64,000 nt of DNA, taken from an uncultured Pelagibacteraceae bacterium (GTDB lineage: Bacteria > Pseudomonadota > Alphaproteobacteria > Pelagibacterales > Pelagibacteraceae). This document shows positions 46,766 through 56,124 of the stretch, piece by piece. Location of the stretch: assembly GCA_902518185.1 (NCBI GenBank), contig CABYFG010000003.1, positions 62,001 through 126,000 on the forward strand, given 5' to 3'. The translations under genes were made by a program, and so were the position numbers. The notes under the pieces were generated by a model, which was given only the letters and a program-made list of their open reading frames with translations, had not been told where the DNA came from and did not search any database. Each line of letters begins with the position of its first letter. The first letter of the stretch is position 1.

Positions 46766-47881
46766 ATGAAAAAAATTAGTAAATTATTACTAGCCCTTTC
46801 TTTTATATTTTCTTTAACTACATCAGCATACGCAGTTACTGTTGCGTCTTGGGGTGGAGCTTACACGGAAAGTCAAAAGTTAGGTTATGGTGATCCTACC
46901 GCTAAAAAACTAGGTATTCCGATCAATTGGGTCGACTACTCAGGTGGATTATCAGAAATTAAAGCACAGAAAGAAGCTGGCAAAATTACGTGGGATATAA
47001 TGGACGTGTTTGCTATGGATACTATCAATGGCTGTGATGAAGGTTTATTTGTTAAATTTGATTTTGATAAAGACTTCCCAGCAGCTCCAGATGGAACTCC
47101 TGCAAGTAAAGACTTTTTCACTAGCATGCCAAGTGAATGTGCTGTAGGAAATATTTTATACTCTTGGAACTACGCTTATAACTCAGATAACGTTAAAGGT
47201 ACTCCAAAGACTATCAAAGATTTCTTTAACACTAAAAAATTCCCTGGAAAAAGAGCTATCTACAAAGGCGCTCTAACAAACTTAGAGATTGCTTTAGCTG
47301 CAGATGGTATCAAACCAGGTAAAGGTGGAGCAAAAATCTATAAAGCTTTAAACACTGACAAAGGTGTTCAAAGAGCTATGGATAAGATCAAAAAACTTTG
47401 CACAGACCCACAAGGTGGATGTGTATTTTGGTCTGCAGGTGCTCAACCACCAGAACTATTAATGAGTGGTGAAGTTGTTATGGCAACTGGCTGGAATGGT
47501 AGATTCTTTAACGCTGCTGTTGGAGAAGGTGCTCCAATCGTACAAGTATGGGATGCTCAGGGTTTAGACTACGAGTATTTCGTATTAGTTAAAGGTTCAC
47601 CAAATGAAGCTGATGCTAAAAAAGCTTTAGCTGAGATGACAAGTACAGAAGGTCTAGCAGGCAGTGCGAAATATATTGCATATGCACCTTGGAGAAAATC
47701 ATCTATTGCTGTAATGGAAAAAGGTGAGCCATGGTACAAAGATGGTAAGACAAACATGGTACCTAATATGCCAACTGCACCAGCAAACACTAAAAATTAC
47801 TTCTTAGTAGATCCACTTTACTGGGCTGATAACGGAACAGAACTTGGTGAAAAATGGGAAGCAATGAAAGCAGGATTTTAA
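46766..47881 (+). CDS. potD: ABC transporter periplasmic binding protein, PotD-like
   Basis: From ATG 46766 the protein has 371 residues with a signal peptide (MKKISKLLLALSFIFSLTT, cleavage at AYA-VTVASWGG). The start VTVASWGGAYTESQK and the segments INWVDYSGGLSEIKAQK, WDIMDVFAMD and AYNSDNVKGTPKTIKDFF fit type II binding proteins of the PotD/PotF group. The in-frame codon at 46703 is not a real start, because it lies on the -35 box. A strong terminator follows, so binding protein should be made in excess over PotB and PotC. Ligand could be a polyamine or another compound. Confidence 0.87.
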   Translation: MKKISKLLLALSFIFSLTTSAYAVTVASWGGAYTESQKLGYGDPTAKKLGIPINWVDYSGGLSEIKAQKEAGKITWDIMDVFAMDTINGCDEGLFVKFDFDKDFPAAPDGTPASKDFFTSMPSECAVGNILYSWNYAYNSDNVKGTPKTIKDFFNTKKFPGKRAIYKGALTNLEIALAADGIKPGKGGAKIYKALNTDKGVQRAMDKIKKLCTDPQGGCVFWSAGAQPPELLMSGEVVMATGWNGRFFNAAVGEGAPIVQVWDAQGLDYEYFVLVKGSPNEADAKKALAEMTSTEGLAGSAKYIAYAPWRKSSIAVMEKGEPWYKDGKTNMVPNMPTAPANTKNYFLVDPLYWADNGTELGEKWEAMKAGF

Positions 47882-47921
47882 TTTTAAGTTTTAAAGATTA
47901 AAATTTTATATTATATTGAGA

Positions 47922-47948
47922 GGGCGGTTATTACTAACCGCCCTTTTT
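47922..47948 (+). terminator. Intrinsic terminator/attenuator between PotD- and PotB-type genes
   Basis: A perfect 9-bp stem GGGCGGTTA (47922-47930) with TAACCGCCC (47935-47943) and a TTAC loop, followed by TTTTTATTT. It lies 5 bases before the PotB start codon and mirrors the terminator after the first Liv binding protein. Confidence 0.92.
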
Positions 47949-47952
47949 ATTT

Positions 47953-49206
47953 ATGAGCTCAGAAACAAAACAAATTTTAACAACTGACGGAATCCCTTTA
48001 GAAGTTAGTCTTAAAAAAGCAGAAAAGAAAAATAAGATTAAAGCTTTTTTACTTGTTGCTCCATTATTGTTGTTCATAATTATTACATACGTGTTTCCAA
48101 TAGGCGATATGCTTATGAGAAGTGTTGACGATAAAATGGTTACTGAGATGCTTCCTAAAACTTTTAAATCCATGGAAAAATGGGACGGACAGGATCTTCC
48201 TCCTGAAGAGGTATTCGAAGCTTTCTATTTTGATTTTCAAAAATTGATTGAAGAGGAGCGAGAAGGAAAACTTTCAACACAACTAAATTATACAAAAAAT
48301 GGTTTCAAAAGTATTATCAAAAAATTAAGAAGAAAGTCCAAATCTTTTGAAGAGGGTAATTATAAAGAGCAAATTATGTCTGTTCATCGAAGATGGGCTG
48401 ATGTTGAATATTGGAGAGCAATTAAAAGAAGAGCTCCTTCATATACTTATCAAAAATATTTAAAGGGGATTGATATGTATGAAAATGAAAAAGGAGAAAT
48501 AATTAATGTTCCTGAAGATAGAAGAGTTCATAGAATTTTATGGATGAGGACTTTGGAGATTGCATTCTTTGTTACAGTGTTTTGTTTTTTAATGGCATAT
48601 CCAATTGCACACTTACTGGCAACATTACCGATGAAGTACAGTAACCTCTTGATGATCTGTGTCTTACTTCCTTTTTGGACTTCATTATTAGTTAGAACTG
48701 CTAGTTGGATGATTCTCCTTCAACAGCAAGGAATAGTAAATGATTTCTTTGTTATGATAGGACTGGTTAGTGATGATAACAGGCTAGAAATGATGTTTAA
48801 TAAAACAGGTAGTTATGTTGCAATGACACAAATTTTACTGCCTTTTATGGTTCTTCCACTTTACAGCGTGATGAAAACAATCTCTCCAAGTTTAATGAGA
48901 GCCGGTAAGTCATTAGGTGGAACACCTTTTGTGGCTTTTTGGAAGGTCTATTTCCCTTTAACTATCCCAGGCATTGGAGCGGGATGCTTATTAGTTTTTA
49001 TTTTAGCAATAGGTTATTACATTACCCCAGCTTTAGTTGGTGGAGCTTCTGGTACGTTAATAAGTAACCAGATAGCATTTCATATGAAAAGTACTCTCGA
49101 CTGGAGTTTTGCTTCAGCAATGGGACTTATGTTGTTAAGTGGAGTATTAGTTATTTATTGGCTGTACAATAAATTAGTTGGAATAGATAACATTAAATTA
49201 GGATAA
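47953..49206 (+). CDS. potB: ABC transporter permease, PotB type, with large periplasmic insertion
   Basis: The 417-residue permease has TM1 at about residues 31-50 and the remaining five helices from about residue 200. Between them lies a charged segment of about 145 residues (FKSMEKWDGQDLPPEEVF, RRWADVEYWRAIKRRAPSYTY), much longer than the loop in E. coli PotB. The coupling loop is SLMRAGKSLGGTPFVAFWKVYFPLT. It is the first gene after the terminator and 5 bases before PotC. Confidence 0.88.
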   Translation: MSSETKQILTTDGIPLEVSLKKAEKKNKIKAFLLVAPLLLFIIITYVFPIGDMLMRSVDDKMVTEMLPKTFKSMEKWDGQDLPPEEVFEAFYFDFQKLIEEEREGKLSTQLNYTKNGFKSIIKKLRRKSKSFEEGNYKEQIMSVHRRWADVEYWRAIKRRAPSYTYQKYLKGIDMYENEKGEIINVPEDRRVHRILWMRTLEIAFFVTVFCFLMAYPIAHLLATLPMKYSNLLMICVLLPFWTSLLVRTASWMILLQQQGIVNDFFVMIGLVSDDNRLEMMFNKTGSYVAMTQILLPFMVLPLYSVMKTISPSLMRAGKSLGGTPFVAFWKVYFPLTIPGIGAGCLLVFILAIGYYITPALVGGASGTLISNQIAFHMKSTLDWSFASAMGLMLLSGVLVIYWLYNKLVGIDNIKLG

Positions 49207-49211
49207 GGAAA

Positions 49212-50066
49212 ATGGCTTTACCCAAATATACAGAACTACATTATAGAATTTGGCACTACGTTTATTTGACAATCTGTGCAGCAGTGTTTTTTTTTCTTGT
49301 TGCGCCATTGTTTGTTATTTTTCCATTATCTTTTAATGCTGAGGAATTTTTAGTTTTTTCTGATGGGATGAAACGTTTAGATCCTGATGCGTTTTCTTTA
49401 AGATGGTATCAAGATATGATTTATGGGACTAAAAATCCTTGGGGATTAGCTGCAAAAAATAGTTTTATCATTGCTATCTTTGCAACAATAGGCTCGGTAA
49501 TACTTGGAACAGTTGCGGCTTTGGGTTTGAGTAGCAGGCATATGCCGTACAAAGGTTTAATTATGGCAGTATTAATTTCACCTATGATAGTTCCTCTAAT
49601 TATTTCAGGCGTAGCGATATTTTTCTTCATGGCTAAAGTTGGATTAGCAGCCACCCATACAGGAATAGTTCTTGCACATATAATTTTAGGAACACCGTTT
49701 GTTGTTATTACAGTAACCGCAACTCTATCAGGGTTCGATCATAGTGTCACAAGAGCTGCAGCCAGTTTAGGTAGTGACCCAGTAAATACATTTATGAAAA
49801 TCACTTTACCACTTATTTTACCAGGAGTGATATCTGGAGGGCTATTTGCTTTCGTAACATCATTTGATGAAGTCGTAGTAGTTCTATTTTTAGCAGGATT
49901 AGAAAATACAACTATACCAATTCAAATGTGGACAGGTTTGAGGGAACAACTAAGTCCAACAATTCTTGCTGTTGCAACTTGTCTGATTATTTTATCAACA
50001 TTAATATTAGTTACTGCTGAACTTTTAAGAAGAAGATCTGAAAGACTCAGAGGTATAAATCGATAA
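49212..50066 (+). CDS. potC: ABC transporter permease, PotC type
   Basis: The 284-residue permease has six helices. PotC landmarks are FPLSFNAEEFLVFSDG, SLRWYQDMIYG, the coupling loop DHSVTRAAASLGSDPVNTF and FDEVVVVLFLAGLENTTIPIQMW split over residues about 217-239. It has an AAGGAA ribosome site in the 5-base gap after potB. The fad-type gene follows 12 bases later. Confidence 0.9.
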   Translation: MALPKYTELHYRIWHYVYLTICAAVFFFLVAPLFVIFPLSFNAEEFLVFSDGMKRLDPDAFSLRWYQDMIYGTKNPWGLAAKNSFIIAIFATIGSVILGTVAALGLSSRHMPYKGLIMAVLISPMIVPLIISGVAIFFFMAKVGLAATHTGIVLAHIILGTPFVVITVTATLSGFDHSVTRAAASLGSDPVNTFMKITLPLILPGVISGGLFAFVTSFDEVVVVLFLAGLENTTIPIQMWTGLREQLSPTILAVATCLIILSTLILVTAELLRRRSERLRGINR

Positions 50067-50078
50067 AAATTTCATTAC

Positions 50079-52301
50079 ATGAATATAAAAAATGTTGTGG
50101 TGATTGGTTCTGGGACGATGGGAAGTGGTATAGCAGCCCATCTATGTAATGCAAATATTCCAGTTACATTATTAGATTTAAAAACTGAAATTAGCGAAAA
50201 GGCTAGAGAAAGAATTCATAAATCTAGACCTCCGTTATTAATCGATAAATCCAGAATAAATAATATTAAAGTTGGAAATATATCTGATAATTTTGATGTT
50301 GTAAAAAATGCTGATTGGATTGTTGAGGCGGTAGTTGAAAGAATAGATGTAAAACACCAAATTTACGAAAAAATATTTAAATCAAGAAAAGCAGGTGCAA
50401 TTGTTTCATCTAATACTTCTTCGATACCTATAAAAGTTTTATCTCAACACTTAACAGATAAAGAAAAAAAAGATTTTTGTATAACTCATTTTTTTAATCC
50501 TGTTAGATATATGGGGCTATTAGAAATTGTTAAAAACGAGAATAACGATCTAAATAAAATTAATCAATTAAAAGAATTTTGTGAAACTGAGCTAGGTAAA
50601 GGCGCAATTGTTTGTAACGATACACCAGGATTTTTAGGAAATAGAGTGGGTGTTTATGCCATGCAAATAGCAATGACAGAAGCTTTTAAAATGAAGTTAT
50701 CAGTCGAGGAGGCGGACGCTATTTTTGGAAGGCCTATGGGAATTCCAAAAACAGGTGTTTTTGGTCTCTATGATCTAATTGGGATTGATTTAATGGCTGA
50801 TGTGTTAAAAAGTTTCATTAAAGAGCTGCCAGAAACGGATGAATTTCATGAAGTTGCTAAAGAAATTCCGTTGGTAAAAAAGTTAATTGAGACGGGTTAT
50901 ACGGGAAGAAAAGGTAAAGGTGGTTTTTATAGAATGAATAAATCTGGAACTACTAAAGTTATGGAGGCAATTAATCTTGAAACGGGTGATTATTCACCAA
51001 GCAAAAAAATTGATATTAAGTCTGATAAGGTAGATCTTAACGGATTAATTAACAGAAAAGATAAATATGGTGAGTATGCATGGTCCGTCATTTCAAAAAT
51101 AATAAAATATGCATCATCACTAGTTCCAGGGATTACTAATCAATTTAATGATATTGATGAGGCAATGCGGTTAGGTTTTAATTGGGCCAAAGGACCATTT
51201 GAAATGCTTGAGGAAATTGGTGTTCAAAACTTTTTTAACAAAGTCGATGGTTTTAGTGGGAATAATTTTTTAGAGGAATTAAATAAAAATAAAAATGAAG
51301 ATTTCTATGGAGAAAGACAGAAATACACCAATATTGAAACATTAGGTAAAGTTAAAAAAACAGCAATAAGTTCAGATGGCAATGACTCTGCAAAGATTTA
51401 TAGGTTTCAAGATTATAATATTGTTGAGTTTACCACTAAAGCCAATGCTTTAGATTACGACTCAATGGATGCTCTTAAAAAAGCTACAGATAAACCGTTG
51501 ATAATTATAAATGAGAGTATGCAATTCTCTGCTGGCGTAAACTTAACTTACACTATGCAATTTGCAGACAAAAATGATTTTAAATCAATAGAAAAATTTA
51601 TTAAATATTTTCAAGAGACGTGCAAGCATTTAAAATACTCAAAATATCCTGTGATTTCTGCTCCATCGGGTTTAACTCTTGGCGGTGGCTTTGAGGTTAT
51701 GGTTCAAAGTAATTTTGTAGCATCTCATACAAATATTGTTGTTGGACTTGTTGAGACCATTGTAGGATTAATTCCTGCAGGTGGAGGATGTAAGGAGATG
51801 TTAGGAAGATGGTTAGATACAGAACAAGCAAAAAAAGATCCAAATTTTGCCCCACTTAAAGTTTTTGATATTATTGGCTATGGGAAGACAGCTACCTCAC
51901 CTGTGGAGGCAGAACCGATGAAATATCTAAGACCAGAAGACAAAAAAATTATGAATAGAAACAGTCTATTAGAAGTCTCAAAAAAAATCCTTAATGAAAA
52001 TAAAAATTTTAAAGTGCCTGAGGAGCTTGTATTTAAACTTCCCGGAGAAAGTGTCAGAGGCGAAATGAACAAGATTATAGAAAAACTCTACAATGAAAAA
52101 GTTATCTTAGAACATGGTGTAGAAGTTGCAAAAGAATTGGCAAATGTTTTAAGTGGTGGGGATACGACAATAGAAAAAACATTAACCGAAGATGATTTGT
52201 TTAAGTTAGAGCTAGAGGCATTTATGAGATTAATTGAAACAAAAAAAACACAAGACAGAATAAAACACACCTTAGCTACTAGTAAGCCATTAGTTAATTA
52301 G
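50079..52301 (+). CDS. 3-hydroxyacyl-CoA dehydrogenase/enoyl-CoA hydratase fusion (FadN type)
   Basis: The 740-residue protein has an N-terminal NAD-binding 3-hydroxyacyl-CoA dehydrogenase (VVVIGSGTMGSGIAAHLC, NTSSIPIKVLS, HFFNPVRYMGLLEI, NDTPGFLGNRVGVY) and a C-terminal crotonase domain (FSAGVNL, ISAPSGLTLGGGFEVM, GLVETIVGLIPAGGGCKE). This order is the reverse of FadB/FadJ and matches FadN of Bacillus. It performs two steps of beta-oxidation. It is 12 bases after potC, perhaps co-transcribed. Its end overlaps the convergent cyclophilin gene by 12 bases. Confidence 0.9.
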   Translation: MNIKNVVVIGSGTMGSGIAAHLCNANIPVTLLDLKTEISEKARERIHKSRPPLLIDKSRINNIKVGNISDNFDVVKNADWIVEAVVERIDVKHQIYEKIFKSRKAGAIVSSNTSSIPIKVLSQHLTDKEKKDFCITHFFNPVRYMGLLEIVKNENNDLNKINQLKEFCETELGKGAIVCNDTPGFLGNRVGVYAMQIAMTEAFKMKLSVEEADAIFGRPMGIPKTGVFGLYDLIGIDLMADVLKSFIKELPETDEFHEVAKEIPLVKKLIETGYTGRKGKGGFYRMNKSGTTKVMEAINLETGDYSPSKKIDIKSDKVDLNGLINRKDKYGEYAWSVISKIIKYASSLVPGITNQFNDIDEAMRLGFNWAKGPFEMLEEIGVQNFFNKVDGFSGNNFLEELNKNKNEDFYGERQKYTNIETLGKVKKTAISSDGNDSAKIYRFQDYNIVEFTTKANALDYDSMDALKKATDKPLIIINESMQFSAGVNLTYTMQFADKNDFKSIEKFIKYFQETCKHLKYSKYPVISAPSGLTLGGGFEVMVQSNFVASHTNIVVGLVETIVGLIPAGGGCKEMLGRWLDTEQAKKDPNFAPLKVFDIIGYGKTATSPVEAEPMKYLRPEDKKIMNRNSLLEVSKKILNENKNFKVPEELVFKLPGESVRGEMNKIIEKLYNEKVILEHGVEVAKELANVLSGGDTTIEKTLTEDDLFKLELEAFMRLIETKKTQDRIKHTLATSKPLVN

Positions 52302-52937
52302 CATTCTAATAGAATTAATAAAATCGGGTCTTAATACATACTGAGATTTATCAAGGTACTTAATTTTTTTTAACGCCTCTAACCCGTAAATTACTTTACC
52401 AATAGGAGTGTATTCAGATTCATATAACGGTTCATCTCTTAAAATTATAAAAAACTGACTATCTTCCGTATTGTAACTTTTTGATCTTGCTAATCCCACA
52501 CTCCCTTTTTTGAAATCAAATGGAGTGTCTATCTCTGAATTTATTGTTCCCAAACCAGACTTGCCAGTGCCAATCTTTGCATAATTCAAGCTTCCTTTTT
52601 TACCAAATTCTAAATCACCCGCTTGTACAAGTGTATTTTTTATTACTCTGTGAAAGGCAGAATTGTCATAGGCTTTAGACTCAACTAATTTCTTAAATCT
52701 TTGAACAGCATTTGGAGAAATTTGAGGATAAAGTTCAATTATAACATTCCCACAAGGAACATTTAAAATTACGATATTTGAAGGATTTTCAAAAGTAATT
52801 TTTGTTGGATCATAATTTTTTACAAATAAACATTTATTCTTTATTAAAAAAAAAGAACCAAAGGAAAATATCGCCAAGGATAGTAAAAATATTAGAATTA
52901 TTTTTTCTGATCTTGTTGCCTTAATTTTTTTGATCAT
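52290..52937 (-). CDS. Membrane-anchored cyclophilin-type peptidyl-prolyl isomerase
   Basis: The 215-residue protein has an N-terminal membrane anchor (about residues 13-32), so the catalytic domain is periplasmic. The cyclophilin domain has VIIELYPQISPNAVQRF, FHRVIKNTLVQAGD (catalytic Arg in FHRV), SVGLARSKSYNTEDSQFFI and PIGKVIYGLEAL. The usual QGGD motif is QAGD. It overlaps the upstream minus-strand putative peptidase gene by 4 bases, suggesting joint function in the periplasm. Confidence 0.88.
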   Translation of the reverse strand: MIKKIKATRSEKIILIFLLSLAIFSFGSFFLIKNKCLFVKNYDPTKITFENPSNIVILNVPCGNVIIELYPQISPNAVQRFKKLVESKAYDNSAFHRVIKNTLVQAGDLEFGKKGSLNYAKIGTGKSGLGTINSEIDTPFDFKKGSVGLARSKSYNTEDSQFFIILRDEPLYESEYTPIGKVIYGLEALKKIKYLDKSQYVLRPDFINSIRMLIN

Positions 52938-53665
52938 AGGATAAAATTTGGATCAATTCTTAATAAATTTTTTTTAATAAAATTTATTTTTTTTTCTAAA
53001 ATTGGGTCTTTATTCTTTAAATTTGTTCCAATCATCAAATGAGAAAAAACCTCTGCCATATCCTCAGACGCAGTGGATTGCGAGTATTCTGAGAAAAATC
53101 CCTTAGTATTACTATAGGTTTCTAAACCTAATTTATCGGTGCAGGTAGAACATTTTGCATACTTAAAATTTGTTAAATTGAAGCTTGACCAGATGTTTTC
53201 ATTAAATATATCCTTAAAACTATCGTTTATTATATGAAAAACTTCATGATGAATTACTCGTTCAAAATATTTTTCATTAAACTTTATATCAAGAATTAAT
53301 GTTTTCATTACATTATCTGGAATACCTGCTGTATTGATATTTGAGATTGATAAATCTTCACACAAAACCACATATTTTAAATTTATTCTTTTTAAAAATG
53401 CTTGATTATACTTATTCAAATTTTTCTGAATAATTTCATACTTTTTATCTAAAGTTTTTTTTTTAGAGTTATAACAATTTATATTATTATCAACTCCTAT
53501 TGTGAAAGGTTGTTTAGCGTATAAGTATCTTAACTTATTTGATGTTTTAATATTATATATTTCTAAATTTGGAATCTTGATAAGATTATAAATAGTATCT
53601 GCTTGCGCTGAATTAAAAACAATAAAAATTAATATTATATATCTAAAATAAATCATAAATCTCAA
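52934..53665 (-). CDS. Secreted protein with a gluzincin-like zinc-peptidase motif
   Basis: The 243-residue protein has a signal peptide (about residues 1-22, ending SAQA). The helix RVIHHEVFHIIND contains HExxH (residues 140-144). A downstream segment SEDMAEVFSHL supplies a candidate third ligand Glu (201 or 205), the spacing of a gluzincin peptidase. A CSTC motif (172-175) lies between. No family name can be given from memory. Overlap with the periplasmic cyclophilin gene supports a role in envelope protein turnover. Confidence 0.6.
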   Translation of the reverse strand: MRFMIYFRYIILIFIVFNSAQADTIYNLIKIPNLEIYNIKTSNKLRYLYAKQPFTIGVDNNINCYNSKKKTLDKKYEIIQKNLNKYNQAFLKRINLKYVVLCEDLSISNINTAGIPDNVMKTLILDIKFNEKYFERVIHHEVFHIINDSFKDIFNENIWSSFNLTNFKYAKCSTCTDKLGLETYSNTKGFFSEYSQSTASEDMAEVFSHLMIGTNLKNKDPILEKKINFIKKNLLRIDPNFIL

Positions 53666-53710
53666 TATAGAAGATATTCCAAATTAAAAGAATGTGATAC
53701 AGTTTTTAGT

Positions 53711-54670
53711 GTGAAAAAAAAAACCAATAAAGATCCAATTCAACCGGTTAGTGGAACAAAAGTTCCCAGGTTTGCAGGGCCTTCAACATTTGCTAGATTA
53801 CCAGAGCTAAGAGATGTAGAAAGTTGTGACGTTGCAATCGTTGGAGTTCCATTCGATGCTGGCACGAGTTATAGACCTGGAGCAAGATTTGGACCTCAAA
53901 GTATAAGACAGGCCTCAAGGCATTTAAGAACCAATTATCATCCAAATTATGATGTTGAACCGTTTAAAATTCAACAAGTAGCTGATGCTGGGGATATTAC
54001 CTGCAATCCATTTAATATTAATGAAGCAATAAAACAGATAGAGATAGGAGCTGAGGAGTTATTAAAAAAGGTTGGAGGTATTATTTGCTTAGGTGGAGAT
54101 CATACAATTGCTTTTCCTCTCTTAAAAGCAGTGAATAAAATTAATAATGGACCAGTCGCGTTAGTACACTTTGATGCTCATCTTGATACTTGGGATACAT
54201 ATTTTGGAGCTCCCTACACTCATGGAACTCCTTTTAGAAGAGCGAGGGAAGAAAATTTATTTTTAGATGATGCATCAATGCATGTTGGAATTAGAGGTCC
54301 TTTATATAGCAGAGATGATATTAAAAATGATGAGAGTTTTGGATTTAAGATAATTCATTGTGATGAATTTCAATCAGAAGGCACAGATAAAATCGCTGAG
54401 AGAATTAAAAAAAGAGTAGGCAACAATCCTTTATACTTATCTATAGATATAGACGTATTAGACCCTGCTTTCGCACCTGGAACTGGAACTCCAGAAATTG
54501 CTGGGATGACCTCAAGGGAAATGGTGAATGTTTTAAGAGGCTTATCGGGCTTAAATCTTATTTCAGCAGACGTAGTTGAAGTTTCACCAGCGTATGACCA
54601 TGCTGAGGTCACATCACTTGCTGCTGCTACAATTGTTTATGAGTTAACTAATTTATTTGCAAAAAAATAA
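53711..54670 (+). CDS. speB: Ureohydrolase family protein (agmatinase/guanidinobutyrase-like)
   Basis: These Mn-dependent enzymes hydrolyse a guanidino group, giving urea. The 319-residue protein (GTG start at 53711) has all metal-binding motifs: GGDHTIAFP, FDAHLDTWD and SIDIDVLDPAFAPGTGTPE. The N-terminal VPRFAGPSTFARLP is typical of the agmatinase/guanidinobutyrase/proclavaminate amidinohydrolase branch. With the aldehyde dehydrogenase 20 bases downstream it could release putrescine from agmatine or GABA from guanidinobutyrate. The substrate is open. Confidence 0.85.
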   Translation: MKKKTNKDPIQPVSGTKVPRFAGPSTFARLPELRDVESCDVAIVGVPFDAGTSYRPGARFGPQSIRQASRHLRTNYHPNYDVEPFKIQQVADAGDITCNPFNINEAIKQIEIGAEELLKKVGGIICLGGDHTIAFPLLKAVNKINNGPVALVHFDAHLDTWDTYFGAPYTHGTPFRRAREENLFLDDASMHVGIRGPLYSRDDIKNDESFGFKIIHCDEFQSEGTDKIAERIKKRVGNNPLYLSIDIDVLDPAFAPGTGTPEIAGMTSREMVNVLRGLSGLNLISADVVEVSPAYDHAEVTSLAAATIVYELTNLFAKK

Positions 54671-54690
54671 TAAAAAGTTAGTAAAAAGTT

Positions 54691-56124
54691 ATGAAAGATA
54701 AAAAAAACTTTTATATAAATGGAAAATGGCAGGCTCCAAAAAGCAAACAACAAATAGAAGTTGTTAATCCCTCTACCGAAGAAAAATGTGCGATTATAAC
54801 TCTTGGCAATAAGGAAGATGTTGATATTGCAGTAAGTTCTGCTAAAGAAGCTTATAACTCTTGGGCTTTTTCAACCAAAGAGGAAAGAATAAAACTTTTA
54901 GAAAAACTCTATGAAAATTATAAAAAAAGGTGGGCAGATATTTCTGAAGCAATTACTACAGAAATGGGTGCTCCAAGAGATTTTGCGACCAAACTTCAGG
55001 TTGGTACTGGGGCTGCACATATAAAATCTTTCATAAGACATCTAAAGAATTTTGAATTTGAAAAACCATTAGGAAATCATGCTCCAAATCAAAGAATTAT
55101 ATACGAACCAAAAGGTGTATGTGCATTAATCACACCTTGGAATTGGCCTATGAATCAGGTTTGTCTAAAAGTCATACCCGCTTTAGCTTCAGGTTGCACA
55201 ATGGTTTTAAAGCCATCTGAGCTTGCTCCATTATCCTCAATAATTTTAACAGAAATAATTGACGAAACAAAATTTCCTCCAGGAGTATTTAACTTAATTA
55301 ATGGTGATGGAACTATAACTGGAGACGCTTTAACTCGACATCCTGACATAAATATGATTTCTTTCACTGGCTCCACAAGGGCTGGTGCGTTAATTTCACA
55401 AAATGCAGCTAATGATTTCAAACGCGTAAGTTTAGAATTAGGTGGCAAAGGTGCCAATATAATATTTGAGGATGCAGATCCCAAAGCAATTGAATGGGGT
55501 GCTTTACGATGTTTCAAAAACTCAGGTCAGTCTTGTAATGCTCCAACTAGAATGTTAATTGAAAAATCACATTATGATGTGTCTTTAGAGAGATTAAAAA
55601 AATATACAGATAAAATTGAAGTTGGAGATCCAAAAAAAGAGGGGGAACACATTGGTCCTGTAGTCTCTGAGATACAATATAACAAAATTCAGTCTTTAAT
55701 TAAAAAGGGTATCGATGAGGGTGCAAAATTAATTGCTGGAGGGCTTGGTAAACCAGAGGGTTATGAAAAAGGATATTTTGTAAAACCCACAGTCTTTGCT
55801 GATGTTAATAACAGTATGGAAATTGCAAGAACAGAAATTTTTGGACCAGTTTTATCTGTAATACCATTTGAAACTGAGGATGAGGCAATAAAAATAGCTA
55901 ACGATACCGCTTATGGTCTTACAAATTATATTCAATCAAAAGATAAAGAAAAAGCTCGAAGAGTTGCAAAAAAACTTAGATCAGGAATGGTTGATGTCAA
56001 TGGTGCTGGAATAGCAATCGATACTCCTTTTGGTGGATTTAAACATTCTGGAATAGGAAGAGAAGCTGGTGAACACGGTCTTCAAGAATTTTTGGAGGTA
56101 AAATCAGTAGGCGGATGGAGTTAA
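54691..56124 (+). CDS. NAD(P)-dependent aldehyde dehydrogenase
   Basis: The 477-residue ALDH-superfamily protein has ITPWNWPMNQVCLK, the catalytic Glu in LELGGKGANIIFEDAD, the nucleophile Cys in FKNSGQSCNAPTRML, and EIFGPVLSVIPFE. It resembles broad-range aldehyde dehydrogenases used in amine catabolism (aminobutyraldehyde, betaine aldehyde). The position 20 bases after the ureohydrolase suggests oxidation of an aminoaldehyde, but the aminotransferase or amine oxidase that would make it is not nearby. It overlaps argE convergently by 4 bases. Confidence 0.88.
   Translation: MKDKKNFYINGKWQAPKSKQQIEVVNPSTEEKCAIITLGNKEDVDIAVSSAKEAYNSWAFSTKEERIKLLEKLYENYKKRWADISEAITTEMGAPRDFATKLQVGTGAAHIKSFIRHLKNFEFEKPLGNHAPNQRIIYEPKGVCALITPWNWPMNQVCLKVIPALASGCTMVLKPSELAPLSSIILTEIIDETKFPPGVFNLINGDGTITGDALTRHPDINMISFTGSTRAGALISQNAANDFKRVSLELGGKGANIIFEDADPKAIEWGALRCFKNSGQSCNAPTRMLIEKSHYDVSLERLKKYTDKIEVGDPKKEGEHIGPVVSEIQYNKIQSLIKKGIDEGAKLIAGGLGKPEGYEKGYFVKPTVFADVNNSMEIARTEIFGPVLSVIPFETEDEAIKIANDTAYGLTNYIQSKDKEKARRVAKKLRSGMVDVNGAGIAIDTPFGGFKHSGIGREAGEHGLQEFLEVKSVGGWS

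Noticed and set aside
54671-54690. Short direct repeat AAAAAGTTA before the aldehyde dehydrogenase gene
   Set aside because: Too short and low in complexity to mean anything in this AT-rich sequence.
55155-55517. Antisense frame of 120 codons over the aldehyde dehydrogenase gene
   Set aside because: Shadow of a well conserved gene with no independent support.
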